DNA of 64,000 nucleotides from CAIWHR01 sp039915505 (GCA_039915505.1 JBDSND010000118.1:40888-104887); one strand, 5' to 3'; counted from the first letter of the stretch, positions 32,242 through 41,426 are shown. Numbers and translations: made by a program. The notes: a model not told the origin generated them from the sequence alone.

Positions 32242-32639
32242 GGGTTTTTCTCGACACCAACGTCCTGGTGAGCGCGTTCGCCTCGCGCGGCTTGTGTGCC
32301 GAGGTCCTCGAACTGGTGCTTCTGGATCATGACTTGATCCTCGGCCCGGCCGTGCTTCGCGAGCTCGACAGGGCACTGCGCGAAAAGGTCAAGCTGCCCG
32401 TCGCTCGTTCCGCCGAGATTGTCGATTTCGTTGCAAGCGAAGCAACCCAGGTCGTAGGCCAGGCAGAGGCGGCGACCGTAGACGTCGAGGCCGCGGACGC
32501 ACTCGTGCTCGGTGAGGCGGTCGCCGGCAATGCCGACTTGTTCGTCACCGGCGACGCGGCGTTGTTGCGCGTCGCAACGGTTGGCGCGCTCGAGATCGTT
32601 TCGCCTCGTCGGTTCTGGGAGATCCTTCGCGAACGATAA
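32238..32639 (+). CDS. PIN-domain toxin (VapC-like, COG1569 type)
   Basis: Predicted ribonuclease toxin of 133 residues. The PIN acidic residues are visible: Asp6 in FLDTNVLVSAF, the Glu of LRELDRAL, Asp in AADALVLGEAV and Asp in DLFVTGDAALL. The GTG start at 32238 overlaps the antitoxin stop by 4 bp, indicating coupled translation that keeps antitoxin in excess. PIN toxins of this group cut RNA; the target is unknown. The pair sits directly after a truncated gene, which suggests that it arrived with, or marks, a rearrangement. Confidence 0.88.
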   Translation: MRVFLDTNVLVSAFASRGLCAEVLELVLLDHDLILGPAVLRELDRALREKVKLPVARSAEIVDFVASEATQVVGQAEAATVDVEAADALVLGEAVAGNADLFVTGDAALLRVATVGALEIVSPRRFWEILRER

Positions 32640-32868
32640 GGCGATCCAACGCCACTCGGCCCTCGGCCCGGCGCAGTCAAGCGGAGACTGCGTGTGGGAT
32701 GCCCGCTGGGTGAAGCCTTCGGGGTGGCGATTGGGTCATTGCCTGGGGTCGCCACGCCAGGTAGGCGGCGATGCGGCAGTGGTCGGCTCGGGTGGTGCCA
32801 GTCACGAACGTTCCTTGACCGGCCGTGGCTTGTCTCGAGTGGACAGCTTGGGCGCCGGGCGCAAGCGG

Positions 32869-34320
32869 TCAGGGCCGCAGCGACGCGTTGCGGGCAGCGT
32901 CGGCGTCGCGGGCGTTCCACCCACCTCCCAGCGCGCGCATGAGATCGACGCTGTAGACGAGCTGTGCCTGGCGGTTCTGGACGAGGGCGAGTTCGGCCGC
33001 ATTCTGAGTGCGCTGGGCATCCAACACATCCAGGAACGGCGCGTAGCCCGCCTCGTAGCGCAAGCGCGAGAGCCGCAACGCATTGCGTGCTGCTTCGACC
33101 TTGCGGGAGAGTTCCGGTACGCTCGCCCGCGCCTGGTGGAGATTGGTGAGCGCGTCCGAGACTTCGCGGTACGCGGTTTCCAGCGCCTTCGCGTAGGCCG
33201 CGACCGCCTGGCGGTGCCGCGCCTCGGCTTGGCGGGTGCGGGCGGCGTACTTGCCGGCGTCCAGGATGGGAAACACGAGGGAAGGCCCGATGGACCAGGT
33301 TTGCGCGCCGGCACGCAGCAGGTTGCCGAGGGCGGAGCTTTGCAGGCCGAGGCTGCCGGTGAGAGAAAAGGTCGGCAGCTCCGCGGCACGCGCCACGCCG
33401 ATCTGGGCGTTGGCGGACACGACCGCTTCCTCGGCCTGGTGCACGTCGGGTCGGCGTTCGACGAGTGACGACGGCAGACCGGGCGGCGGCGTGGCGGGTA
33501 CGGGCAAACGGGCGAGATCGCCCGGCGCGAGCGCGAGGTCGAGATTGCCGGTGAGCGTGCCGAGCTGATGCTCGACCTGGGCCCGCTGCCGCTGGAGCTC
33601 GGCGAGCTGCAGGGCGGCGTCCGCGCGCGCCCCCTGCGCCTGATTGACGTCGAGGTCGGAGGCGAGGCCACCCCGGGCACGGTTGCCGGCGACGGTGAGG
33701 GCATCGTCGCGGGACGTGAGGATGTCGCGGGTCACCGCGATCTGGGCATCGAGCGAGCGCGCCGTGAAGTAGGCCTGCACAGTGGTGGCCACGAGGGTGA
33801 GCGCGACGACATCGCGGCCATAACGCGTGGCGATCAACTGGGCGCGCGCCCCCTCGGCAGCCCGCCGGAATTTGCCCCAGAAATCGATCTCGAACGACGT
33901 CGAGATGGCGACCCGCCGCGCGTTGGTGATGAGAGGCGTACCCGGCGGCAATTGCTGAGCGTTCCGGGTGCTCGACCGCGCGCGGCTCGCACCGGCGGTG
34001 AGGTCGAGCTCGGGAAGCAGGTTCGACCCGACCTCAGCGAGCAATGCTTCGGCCTCCTCGATCTGAGCTGCAGCGCGGGCGAGATCGACGTTGTTGCGCA
34101 GCGTCGCGGCGACCAGCTCGGTCAGCACGGGATCGTCGTAGAGCGTCCACCACGCGGTGGGAATGACGGACGCGTCGTTGCTGCCAGCTTGTCCGGCAAA
34201 CGTCGCCGGCAGCTCGACCTCGGGTCGTCGATAGTCCGGGCCGACGGTGGCGCAACCGGCGAGCACGCACGCCACCAGCAAAGCGGCGAGATAGCGCACG
34301 GGAAGCGAGTCGAGGGTCAT
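32869..34320 (-). CDS. RND efflux outer-membrane lipoprotein (OprM/NodT family)
   Basis: Outer-membrane channel subunit of 483 residues. The lipobox is LVACVLAGC, so the mature protein is lipid-anchored. The TolC-like domain is duplicated, with ELVAATLRNNVDLARAAAQIEEAEALLAEVGSNLLP and later EEAVVSANAQIGVARAAELPTFSLTGSLG. The ATG at 34320 overlaps the pump stop by 4 bp. It works with the RND pump and adaptor upstream to expel drugs or solvents from the cell. Confidence 0.93.
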   Translation of the reverse strand: MTLDSLPVRYLAALLVACVLAGCATVGPDYRRPEVELPATFAGQAGSNDASVIPTAWWTLYDDPVLTELVAATLRNNVDLARAAAQIEEAEALLAEVGSNLLPELDLTAGASRARSSTRNAQQLPPGTPLITNARRVAISTSFEIDFWGKFRRAAEGARAQLIATRYGRDVVALTLVATTVQAYFTARSLDAQIAVTRDILTSRDDALTVAGNRARGGLASDLDVNQAQGARADAALQLAELQRQRAQVEHQLGTLTGNLDLALAPGDLARLPVPATPPPGLPSSLVERRPDVHQAEEAVVSANAQIGVARAAELPTFSLTGSLGLQSSALGNLLRAGAQTWSIGPSLVFPILDAGKYAARTRQAEARHRQAVAAYAKALETAYREVSDALTNLHQARASVPELSRKVEAARNALRLSRLRYEAGYAPFLDVLDAQRTQNAAELALVQNRQAQLVYSVDLMRALGGGWNARDADAARNASLRP

Positions 34321-37300
34321 GTCGGTTCCTCCACAGTGGGGTGGGCCGGAGACACTGCGTGCTTGTGGGTGTGCTGCGGCCGGGGCTTGCGCGCAAGCAG
34401 GGTGAAGAACAGCGGGATGAAGATGGGCGCGATGAACGTCGCGATGATCATGCCGCCGAACACGCCCGAGCCCATCGATTGTCGCGCGGCCGCGCCTGCC
34501 CCGGTCGCCGTGACGAGCGGCACCACTCCGAACACAAACGCGAGCGAGGTCATCACGATCGGCCGGTAGCGCAGCCGGGCGGCCTCGCGCGCGGCCTCGG
34601 CTGCCGTCATGCCTGCTTCCATGCCCTGCATCGCAAACTCGGAGATCAGGATCGCATTCTTTGCGGCGAGGCCGATCAGCACCACCAGGCCGATCTGGAA
34701 GTAGATGTCGTTTTCCATGCCGCGCAGGAACACAAACCCTAGCGCGCCGAGCAGCGCGAACGGTACCGCCAGCACAACGGCCATAGGCACCCCCCACCGT
34801 TCGTAGAGCGCCGATAGGATGAGATACACCATGATGAGCGCGAAGCCGAAGGCGAATATCGAGGCGTTGCCGGTGCGCTGCTCCTGAAATGCCTGGCCGG
34901 TCCAGGCGATGCTATAGCCGCTCGGTAGATGCTGCTTCGCCACCGCTTCCACCGCGGTGATCGCTTCGCCCGAACTGAATCCCGGCTTGGCACCGCCCAG
35001 CACCTTGGCCGCGATGTAGCCGTTGTAGCGCTCGATCTGCTCGGGCCCGATGACATTGCTGACGTTGATCACGGCCTTGAGCGGAACCATCGTCCCGGTG
35101 GTGGTGGAGCGCACGTAGATCTTGCCGAGGTCCTCGGGCTTGGATCGATAGGGGGCGTCGGCCTGGATCGTCACCCGATAAGTACGCCCCGCCTTGTTGA
35201 AGTCGTTCACGTAAAGCGACCCCATCTGCGCTTGCAGTCCGGCGAAGACGTCGTTCACCGCGATCCCCAGGGCGAGCGCCTTCTCGCGGTCGACCTCGAC
35301 CAACAGCTGCGGCACGGTGGGACGGTAGAACGTGCGCGCCTCGGCGAGCGCCGGAGCCTGCTGGAGTGCCGCGATGAAGTCGTTGGTGACCTTGGCTAGT
35401 CGCTGTGGGTCGGACTCGGTGCGGCCCTGCACGTAGACCTCGAATCCACCGGTCGCGCCGAGGCCCTGGATCGCGGGCGGGTTGAAGGCGAAGGCAATGC
35501 CGTCGGAAAGCGCGAAGCCCTTGCCGCTCACTTCCTTGGCGAGATCCGGCGCGCTCTGCTTGCGAGCCTCCCAGGGCTTCAACGGCATGAAGATGGTCGC
35601 GGCATTGGACTTGCTGCCGCCTCCGATCAGGTCGAAGCCGTTGACGATGAACACGTTCTCGATGGCCTGGTTGTCCTTCATCATCGCCCGCAACTGCTCG
35701 GTGGTACGTCCTGTGCGCTCAAGGGTTGCGCCATCCGGCAGGGCCACCGCAGCGATGATGTAGCCCTGGTCCTCCGCCGGCGCGAAGCTGCCGGGGATGC
35801 GCCAGAACAGCACCGCAACCAGCGCCAGCACGCCGGCGAAGAGCAGCAGCGCTAGCAGGCGATGGCCGAGCGCCAGGTCGACGGTGCCGAGGAAGCGCCG
35901 CGTCGCCCAGGAGAAGCCCCGATTGAATGGCCGGAAAAGCCGGCCGAGCATGCCCTCGTCGTGCGCACCCGGCTTGAGCAGGATCGCGCATAGCGCCGGC
36001 GTGAGGGTCAGCGCCACCACGCCGGACAGCACCACGGCGATCGCCACCGTCACCGCGAACTGGCGGTAGAGCTGGCCGGCGATACCGCCGAGGAATGCGA
36101 CCGGTATGAATACCGCGCAGAGAACCAGCACGATGCCGATGATCGCGCCCTGCACCTCGCGCATCGCCTCCATGGCGGCGTCGAAGGGCGACATGTGCTC
36201 CTCGCGCATCAGGCGCTCGACGTTTTCCAGGACGATGATGGCGTCGTCGACCACGATGCCGATCGCCAGCACCATGGCGAACAAGGTGAGGGTGTTGATG
36301 GAGAAGCCGAACAGCCACAGCCCGGCAAAGGTGCCGATCAGCGATACCGGAACCGCGAGCATCGGGATCAGGGTGGCGCGCCAGGTCTGCAGGAATACGA
36401 ATACGACCAGCAGCACGATCAGGGCGGCTTCGCCGATGGTGAGCAGCACCTCGTGGATCGAGGCCGACACGAAGCGGGTCGTGTCGTACGGGATGAGATA
36501 GTCGACGTCCTGCGGGAAGCGGTCGCGCTTCAGCTCGACCATCCGGGCGCGTACCGCATCGGCGACGTCGAGCGCGTTGGCACCCGATTGCAGGAAGACG
36601 GCCAGCGCGATGGCCGGCTGGCCGTTGACGCTGTTGGCGGCGTCGTAGCTTTGCGCGCCGAGCTCGATGCGCGCCACGTCCTTCAGCCGGAGCACGCCGC
36701 CCGGGCCGGTCGAGCGCAGGATGATCTCGCCGAACTGCTCGGCTTCCACCAGCCGGCCGCGGGCGGTGACGGTGTAGACCAGCGATTGCCCCGGCGGCGC
36801 CGGATCGGCGCCGATCTTGCCGGCCGCGAACTGGGCATTCTGGGCGTTGATCGCCGCAGTGATGTCGGTCGTCGTGACCCCGAGCTGCGCCATCCGGTCC
36901 GGATTGAGCCACACCCGCATCGAATAATCGCGGGCGCCGAAGATCGAGACGTCGGCCGCACCTTCGATGCGCTTCAGATCGTCGACGACGTTCTGGGTCG
37001 CAAAGTTCGACAGGAACAGCGCGTCGTACGTGCTGTTGGGGGAATTGAGCGCCACCACCAGCAGGATGTTCTGCGAGCGCTTGGCGACCGTGATGCCGTT
37101 GCGCCGCACCTCGTCCGGCAGACGCGGCGTGGCGAGTTGCACGCGGTTGTTGACGTTGAATGTCGCCTTATCGATGTCGGTGCCGACCTCGAACGTCGCG
37201 GTGATGGTGCTGACGCCGTTGGACGCAGAGGTCGAGTTGAAATACAGGAGGTTCTCGACGCCGGAGAGCTGCTCCTCGATCGGCGCGGCGACCGTCTTGG

Positions 37301-37472
37301 CGAGCGTTTCGGCGGAGGCGCCCGGGTAGACGGCGGAGATGGTGACCGTCGGCGGCGCGATCTGGGGATACTGGGCGATCGGCAGGATCTTGGCCGCGGC
37401 AAGACCGGCGAGCACGATGATGATCGCCAACACCGTCGCGAAGATGGGCCGCTCGATGAAGAACTTGGACAT
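34317..37472 (-). CDS. RND efflux pump inner-membrane transporter (AcrB/MexB type, HAE1)
   Basis: Proton-driven multidrug transporter of 1051 residues, the usual HAE1 length. It opens MSKFFIERPIFATVLAIIIVLAGLAA. The proton-relay residues are present: the Asp pair in IGIVVDDAIIVLENVERLM (TM4) and Lys in GLAAKNAILISEF (TM10). Porter-domain motifs such as PEEL-type GSFAPAEDQGYIIAAVALPDGA also fit. It lies between the adaptor (75 bp upstream) and the outer-membrane channel (4-bp overlap). Substrates cannot be told from sequence; AcrB-like drugs, dyes and solvents are typical. Confidence 0.95.
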   Translation of the reverse strand: MSKFFIERPIFATVLAIIIVLAGLAAAKILPIAQYPQIAPPTVTISAVYPGASAETLAKTVAAPIEEQLSGVENLLYFNSTSASNGVSTITATFEVGTDIDKATFNVNNRVQLATPRLPDEVRRNGITVAKRSQNILLVVALNSPNSTYDALFLSNFATQNVVDDLKRIEGAADVSIFGARDYSMRVWLNPDRMAQLGVTTTDITAAINAQNAQFAAGKIGADPAPPGQSLVYTVTARGRLVEAEQFGEIILRSTGPGGVLRLKDVARIELGAQSYDAANSVNGQPAIALAVFLQSGANALDVADAVRARMVELKRDRFPQDVDYLIPYDTTRFVSASIHEVLLTIGEAALIVLLVVFVFLQTWRATLIPMLAVPVSLIGTFAGLWLFGFSINTLTLFAMVLAIGIVVDDAIIVLENVERLMREEHMSPFDAAMEAMREVQGAIIGIVLVLCAVFIPVAFLGGIAGQLYRQFAVTVAIAVVLSGVVALTLTPALCAILLKPGAHDEGMLGRLFRPFNRGFSWATRRFLGTVDLALGHRLLALLLFAGVLALVAVLFWRIPGSFAPAEDQGYIIAAVALPDGATLERTGRTTEQLRAMMKDNQAIENVFIVNGFDLIGGGSKSNAATIFMPLKPWEARKQSAPDLAKEVSGKGFALSDGIAFAFNPPAIQGLGATGGFEVYVQGRTESDPQRLAKVTNDFIAALQQAPALAEARTFYRPTVPQLLVEVDREKALALGIAVNDVFAGLQAQMGSLYVNDFNKAGRTYRVTIQADAPYRSKPEDLGKIYVRSTTTGTMVPLKAVINVSNVIGPEQIERYNGYIAAKVLGGAKPGFSSGEAITAVEAVAKQHLPSGYSIAWTGQAFQEQRTGNASIFAFGFALIMVYLILSALYERWGVPMAVVLAVPFALLGALGFVFLRGMENDIYFQIGLVVLIGLAAKNAILISEFAMQGMEAGMTAAEAAREAARLRYRPIVMTSLAFVFGVVPLVTATGAGAAARQSMGSGVFGGMIIATFIAPIFIPLFFTLLARKPRPQHTHKHAVSPAHPTVEEPT

Positions 37473-37547
37473 GGGTATCGTTTCCGGTGCATGGCACGCC
37501 GACCCGAGGTCGACGTGGCGCGTGGAGCGCGGAGGGCTTCGGCCGGA

Positions 37548-38891
37548 CTATTTCTTGCCGGCTGCGGTCGTGCCGCCGCCAGTGTTATGCCCATTCGCTG
37601 TGGCAGCGCTGCCGCCCGGTGCCGCGGCGGCCTTGTCGGCCGGGTTCGTGCCCTTGCTGGCTGCGGCGTCCTTGGGTTCGGCACCCGGCCCGCCCGGCGA
37701 TGGCGGTCCCGCGGGCGCCTGGCCCACGGGGTGCGGGGCCACGAGTGCGCCCGGACGTAGCTTCATCAGGTTATCGACGATCACCTTGTCGCCATTCTCG
37801 AGGCCCTTGGTCACGACCCAGTTGTCACCGGACCAGCCGTCGGTCTCCACGGGCCGGGGCGCCACCTTGTTGTCCGGACCGACCACGAACGCCGCCTTGC
37901 CGCGATCGCTCTGCGATACCGCAGCCTTGGGAACGAGCACGCCTTCGCGGCTACCCAGCGTGATCTGCACCCGCACGAACTGCCCGGGAAGGATGATGAG
38001 TCGTGGATTCGGGAACTCGGCGCGCACCGGCACGAGGCCGGTCTTGAGATCGACCGTGGATGCGGCGAAGTTGAGCTTGCCGGTGCGGTCGTAGAGGCTG
38101 CCGTCCGACAGCACCAATCGCACCGTCGCGCTTTGCGGTGCCTTGCGCAACTGCAAGGTTTCCGCGTCGGAGAGCGAGAAGCGCACCCAGATCGGATCGG
38201 TCACGCTGATGGTGGTGAGGAGGTCGGTGCCGGCGGCAACCAGACTGCCTTCGGACCGTTGCGAGCGTCCCGTCACGCCGCTGATCGGCGCCGTCACGTT
38301 GGTATAGGAAAGGTTGAGCCGCGCTTCCTTCACCTTCGATTCGCTGGCGGCGAGCTGCGCCTGGTTCGTTTCCACGGCCGAGGTGGCGTCGTCGTACTCG
38401 CGGGCGCTGATAGCGCGTTCCTGCACCAGCGGCTTCAGTCGTGTCGCTTCGCGTTGGGCGCGATCGATGAGGGCCTTTTGCTGGGCGAGCGCGGCATCGG
38501 CCTGCGCGAACGCGATCTCGAACGGTGCGCGGTCGACGGTGTAGAGCACCGCTCCCGCCTGCACCCGGTCACCTTCCTTGAAGGCCTGCTTGACGAGGAT
38601 GCCGCCAACGCGGGCGCGGACCTCGACCTCTTTGGAGCCCTCGGCCTGGCCCACCGCCTCGACCTGCACCGGGATGCGTTCCTGCTTCGCTTCGATCACG
38701 CTGACGGGGAGCGCCATCATCGCACCGCCGCCCGCGCCCGCAGAACCCTTCGCCTTGTCGGGAGGACCCGACTTACTGCAACCGGCGATGAGCGCGGCGC
38801 CGAGCGCGGCGACGATCAAAGCGCGCACGACGCGGCGGCCTGGAGCGTGCGGAACCCGTCGATCGGGCGAGGTCGTTATCGGCATGAACAT
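37548..38891 (-). CDS. RND efflux periplasmic adaptor (AcrA/MexA type)
   Basis: Membrane-fusion lipoprotein of 447 residues. The lipobox is AALIAGC, then a Gly-rich linker. The lipoyl, alpha-hairpin and beta-barrel domains follow: VEVRARVGGILVKQAFKEGDRVQ, a coiled hairpin (AQADAALAQQKALIDRAQREATRL), then LSYTNVTAPISGVTGRS and later GQFVRVQITLG. The C-terminal 50 residues are Pro/Gly/Ala-rich and longer than in AcrA. ATG codons at 38891 and 38885 are both possible. It is the first gene of the operon and is preceded by a promoter with an AcrR-like operator. Confidence 0.93.
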   Translation of the reverse strand: MFMPITTSPDRRVPHAPGRRVVRALIVAALGAALIAGCSKSGPPDKAKGSAGAGGGAMMALPVSVIEAKQERIPVQVEAVGQAEGSKEVEVRARVGGILVKQAFKEGDRVQAGAVLYTVDRAPFEIAFAQADAALAQQKALIDRAQREATRLKPLVQERAISAREYDDATSAVETNQAQLAASESKVKEARLNLSYTNVTAPISGVTGRSQRSEGSLVAAGTDLLTTISVTDPIWVRFSLSDAETLQLRKAPQSATVRLVLSDGSLYDRTGKLNFAASTVDLKTGLVPVRAEFPNPRLIILPGQFVRVQITLGSREGVLVPKAAVSQSDRGKAAFVVGPDNKVAPRPVETDGWSGDNWVVTKGLENGDKVIVDNLMKLRPGALVAPHPVGQAPAGPPSPGGPGAEPKDAAASKGTNPADKAAAAPGGSAATANGHNTGGGTTAAGKK

Positions 38892-38915
38892 GCTCGAGTG
38901 GATGCAAAGCGGCCA

Positions 38916-38943
38916 ATTATATACAATCAGGGATGTATGTAAA
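38916..38943 (-). promoter_or_regulatory. Sigma70 promoter of the RND operon
   Basis: On the minus strand, TTTACA (38943-38938) and a perfect TATAAT (38921-38916) are 16 bp apart. Transcription would start near 38909, about 18 bp before the adaptor start codon. The promoter is overlapped by the candidate operator. Confidence 0.7.
38918..38941. promoter_or_regulatory. Candidate AcrR/TetR operator
   Basis: TATATACAA-TCAGGG-ATGTATGTA is a 9-6-9 inverted repeat. The right half equals the half-site of the E. coli AcrR operator and the left half matches it at 7 of 9 positions, with the same 6-bp spacer. It covers the -35 and -10 of the efflux promoter, so the TetR protein at 39015 probably represses there. 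The match is seen in sequence; binding is inferred. Confidence 0.65.
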
Positions 38944-39014
38944 TTATTCGGCCGGCAAATTAGCGGCCGTCATTGAGCGGCCTCCCATCACGATCACGAC
39001 CAGCCCGCCTCTCC

Positions 39015-39707
39015 ATGCCCCGTCGAACTAAGGAAGAGTCCGCTCGCACCCGCAGTGCAATCGTGGTCGCCGCGCGCGCAACCTTCCATCGCCATGGTGT
39101 GACCCGCACCACGATGGAGCAGATTGCCGAGGCGGCGGGCGTCACCCGCGGTGCGGTGTATTTCCATTTCGCCAACAAGACCGCGGTGTTTTACGCGGTG
39201 CGCGACCAGGTGGCGCTGCCCCTGTTGGATCGCCTGAATCTCGAGCTCCTGTCGCGCGAGACCGCAGATTCCCTGGCGCGCATCGAGCTCTTCATCCGCG
39301 GGTTGATGGATGCGCTGGTGGCTTGCCCGGAAGTGCGAAGTACGTTCGAGATCATGACCTTCAAGTGCGAATACGTCGACGAGTTCCAGGGTGAGCTGGT
39401 TGCGGCGTGCGCCATGCATGCCGAGGTCGCCCGTGCGCTCGGCCGCGCGTATCGCGAGGCGTCGCGGGCCAAGCTCCTGCGCGTCGGTCTCAGTCCGACC
39501 CTGGCGGCGACCAGCACCCTCGTGTTCATATCCGGTTTGATCCGGCTCTGGCTGATGGACGCTGTCGGTGGCCGGTTGCTGCGCGTGCGGATACCTGCGC
39601 TCGTTGCCGCGCACATGGCTGGACACCGCGCGAGGCCGCCGACCGCTACGCCGGCGGTTGCTCGACGCGGTTTGGCTTCCTCTCGGCGTCGAGCCCGCCA
39701 AGCGTGA
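39015..39707 (+). CDS. TetR/AcrR family repressor of the RND operon
   Basis: Regulator of 230 residues. The N-terminal helix-turn-helix reads ARATFHRHGVTRTTMEQIAEAAGVTRGAVYFHFANKTAVF, the classic TetR head, close to AcrR and TtgR. The C-terminal ligand domain (ADSLARIELFIRGLMDALVACPEVRSTFEIMTFKCEY) matches the AcrR-like subgroup. The ATG at 39015 is chosen over an in-frame start at 38973 because the family begins with PRRTKEESARTR. It is divergent from the efflux operon, 123 bp between start codons, with an operator between. Confidence 0.92.
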   Translation: MPRRTKEESARTRSAIVVAARATFHRHGVTRTTMEQIAEAAGVTRGAVYFHFANKTAVFYAVRDQVALPLLDRLNLELLSRETADSLARIELFIRGLMDALVACPEVRSTFEIMTFKCEYVDEFQGELVAACAMHAEVARALGRAYREASRAKLLRVGLSPTLAATSTLVFISGLIRLWLMDAVGGRLLRVRIPALVAAHMAGHRARPPTATPAVARRGLASSRRRARQA

Positions 39708-39925
39708 CCGAGCACCCACGCGCTGACCCGCGTGGCGCGAGACCTGGCAGATCGAGGGCCCGAGCGTTTCCGGATGGATGATGCGAGGACCCACCCACGA
39801 CGCAATCTGCGCTTTTCAGGGCCACAGGTGGAACGCTGCAGAGTGTTCTCGGGGCCGGGCTGGAGATGCGTTCGGTGATCCTACGCCGGGATGCCCGCCG
39901 TCGCCCCCGCGATGCGCGCATCGAC

Positions 39926-40972
39926 TCAGTGCTCATGGCGGTGCTGGGTGTCGGGATAGTGCGGATGCGCATGCACCAGACGCTCGTGCGTGTGGGCGTG
40001 CTCGTGCGGTTCGTCGATGTCAGCCGGATGGTCATGGCGATGATGCGCGTCATGGGCATGCGGGTGGGCATGCGTTTCGGCGCGATGGACGTGCCGATGC
40101 TCGTGATGCTCGGTCAGGTGTAGCCACACCCCGAGCGCCATCAGGACTCCGGCCGCACCGAGTTGCCAGGTGACCGGCTCTGCCTGCAAGGCGATCGCCA
40201 GGGCGGCGCCGAAGAAGGGCGCCACCGCGAAGTAGGCTCCCGTGCGCGCCGTGCCCAGATGGCGCAGCGCGAGCACGAACAGCACCAGGCTGACGCCGTA
40301 CCCGAGAAAGCCCAGGGCCGCGGCCGCGGTGGCCGAATCCAGGGGCGGCCAGGCCAATCCGAGCGACCAGCCGAGGGTGAGATTCACCGCGCCGGCCACC
40401 AGGCCCTTCAGTCCGGCGATCAGCATGGCATCGCGCGTGGCAACCCGCCGCGTAAGATTGTTGTCGAGGGCCCAGCAGGCGCATGCGGCCGCGACCAGCA
40501 GGCTGCCCAGGGACAGGCCGCCCGGTCCGCCGGGATGCCACGACAGCACAGCGCCCCCGGCGACGATCGCCAGCATGCCGAGCGCGATCCGCCGGTCGAC
40601 GTTCTCCCGGAACAGGCACCATGCCAGCAGAGCAGTGAATACCGCTTCGAGGTTGAGCAGCAGCGAAGCCGTCGAGGCAGGTGTCACGACCAGCGCCTGC
40701 ATGAGCAACACGGGCGCGACGATCCCGCCGAAGAAGATTCCAGCGGCGAGCCACGCCCATTCGGCACCGACCGGCACGGACAACGGCGGCGGCCGTTCGC
40801 CGGCCAGCAGCCGACGCGCCGCCATGGCGATGAGCAGTCCGATACCAGAGCCTGCGTAGAGCAGTCCGGCCAGCAGGATGGGGGAGACCGTCCCGACCAG
40901 GGTCTTGGCGAGGGGAGTGCTCGTGCCGAAGAGCACCGCCGATCCCAACGCATACGCGATGCCGGGGCTCAT
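39926..40972 (-). CDS. EamA-family (DMT) transporter with His-rich C-terminal tail
   Basis: Inner-membrane transporter of 348 residues with ten predicted spans in two EamA repeats (for example SPGIAYALGSAVLFGTSTPLAKTL at the start of the first and LGSLLVAAACACWALDNNLTRRV at the start of the second). The last 62 residues hold about 24 histidines in HxH clusters and form a cytoplasmic or periplasmic metal-binding tail. DMT family members export metabolites, and some with this tail may move or sense metals such as nickel, cobalt or zinc; the substrate is not known. The ATG at 40972 is preferred over an in-frame start at 41005. It is divergent from groES. Confidence 0.85.
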   Translation of the reverse strand: MSPGIAYALGSAVLFGTSTPLAKTLVGTVSPILLAGLLYAGSGIGLLIAMAARRLLAGERPPPLSVPVGAEWAWLAAGIFFGGIVAPVLLMQALVVTPASTASLLLNLEAVFTALLAWCLFRENVDRRIALGMLAIVAGGAVLSWHPGGPGGLSLGSLLVAAACACWALDNNLTRRVATRDAMLIAGLKGLVAGAVNLTLGWSLGLAWPPLDSATAAAALGFLGYGVSLVLFVLALRHLGTARTGAYFAVAPFFGAALAIALQAEPVTWQLGAAGVLMALGVWLHLTEHHEHRHVHRAETHAHPHAHDAHHRHDHPADIDEPHEHAHTHERLVHAHPHYPDTQHRHEH

Positions 40973-41308
40973 GGGGTGCCGGGTGCCTGCCAGTTCTGCT
41001 CGCATCGGTGCATCGACAGTCCCTCATACGGCGTCGCGTCGTTGCAATGGACCTCGGCACGGCCGCCGGTCCAGGGCCTTTCGGCGGGAGTTCCGTGGAC
41101 CGCCGCCCCCGCGCTCGCGTGCTTCGGCGTGACGACGGGTTTCCCGACGCCGCCCGGCAGCGCGACGGCGCCAAGGCGCAGTGACCGCAGGATACCCGCC
41201 GCGGCCCGGTCGGCCCGGGCTCGTAAGGCAGGAGGAATGGAGGGATGGAGGCGGTAGGCCAGCGCCACCGGGGTTTCTCGGCCGTCCGGCTTGATCGTGG
41301 CTGGCCTC
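40973..41308. other. Gene-free stretch between the DMT gene and the groES promoter
   Basis: About 330 bases upstream of the DMT transporter gene, on the other side of which the groES promoter begins. The open frames are antisense or random. The DMT promoter must lie here, but no clear boxes are seen. Confidence 0.5.
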
Positions 41309-41337
41309 TTGATTTTATTCCCTTCCCTGCGTATTAT
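41309..41337 (+). promoter_or_regulatory. Sigma70 promoter of groESL
   Basis: TTGATT (41309-41314) and TATTAT (41332-41337) are 17 bp apart. Transcription would start near 41344, inside the CIRCE element, about 80 bp before the groES start codon. Confidence 0.7.
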
Positions 41338-41363
41338 TAGCACTCGCCTTCGGTGAGTGCTAG
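41337..41363. promoter_or_regulatory. CIRCE element (HrcA operator)
   Basis: TTAGCACTC, nine bases, then GAGTGCTAG matches the CIRCE consensus TTAGCACTC-N9-GAGTGCTAA with one mismatch at the last base. It overlaps the transcription start of groESL. HrcA repression, relieved on heat shock, is expected; the hrcA gene is not in the window. Confidence 0.92.
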
Positions 41364-41426
41364 CAGGGCTGGCAAGTCCCGTGAGGTGCTCGGATTACAA
41401 CCCATTGAGCAGGAGTGAGTACTAAC

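Noticed and set aside
32640..32868. Small open frames between the PIN toxin and the efflux channel gene
   Set aside because: They are short, mostly antisense to the channel gene and show no known protein pattern.
36195..37760. 521-codon plus-strand open frame opposite the RND pump gene
   Set aside because: It is antisense to a certain gene and has the composition of a codon-position mirror.
39866..40123. 85-codon plus-strand open frame rich in Met, Val and Arg
   Set aside because: It is the antisense of the His-rich tail of the DMT transporter; the periodic pattern comes from the repeated CAC/CAT codons.
41400..41426. GTG at 41415 as the groES start
   Set aside because: The ATG at 41427 matches the universal GroES N-terminus (MNIRPLNDR); the GTG would sit directly on the ribosome binding site.
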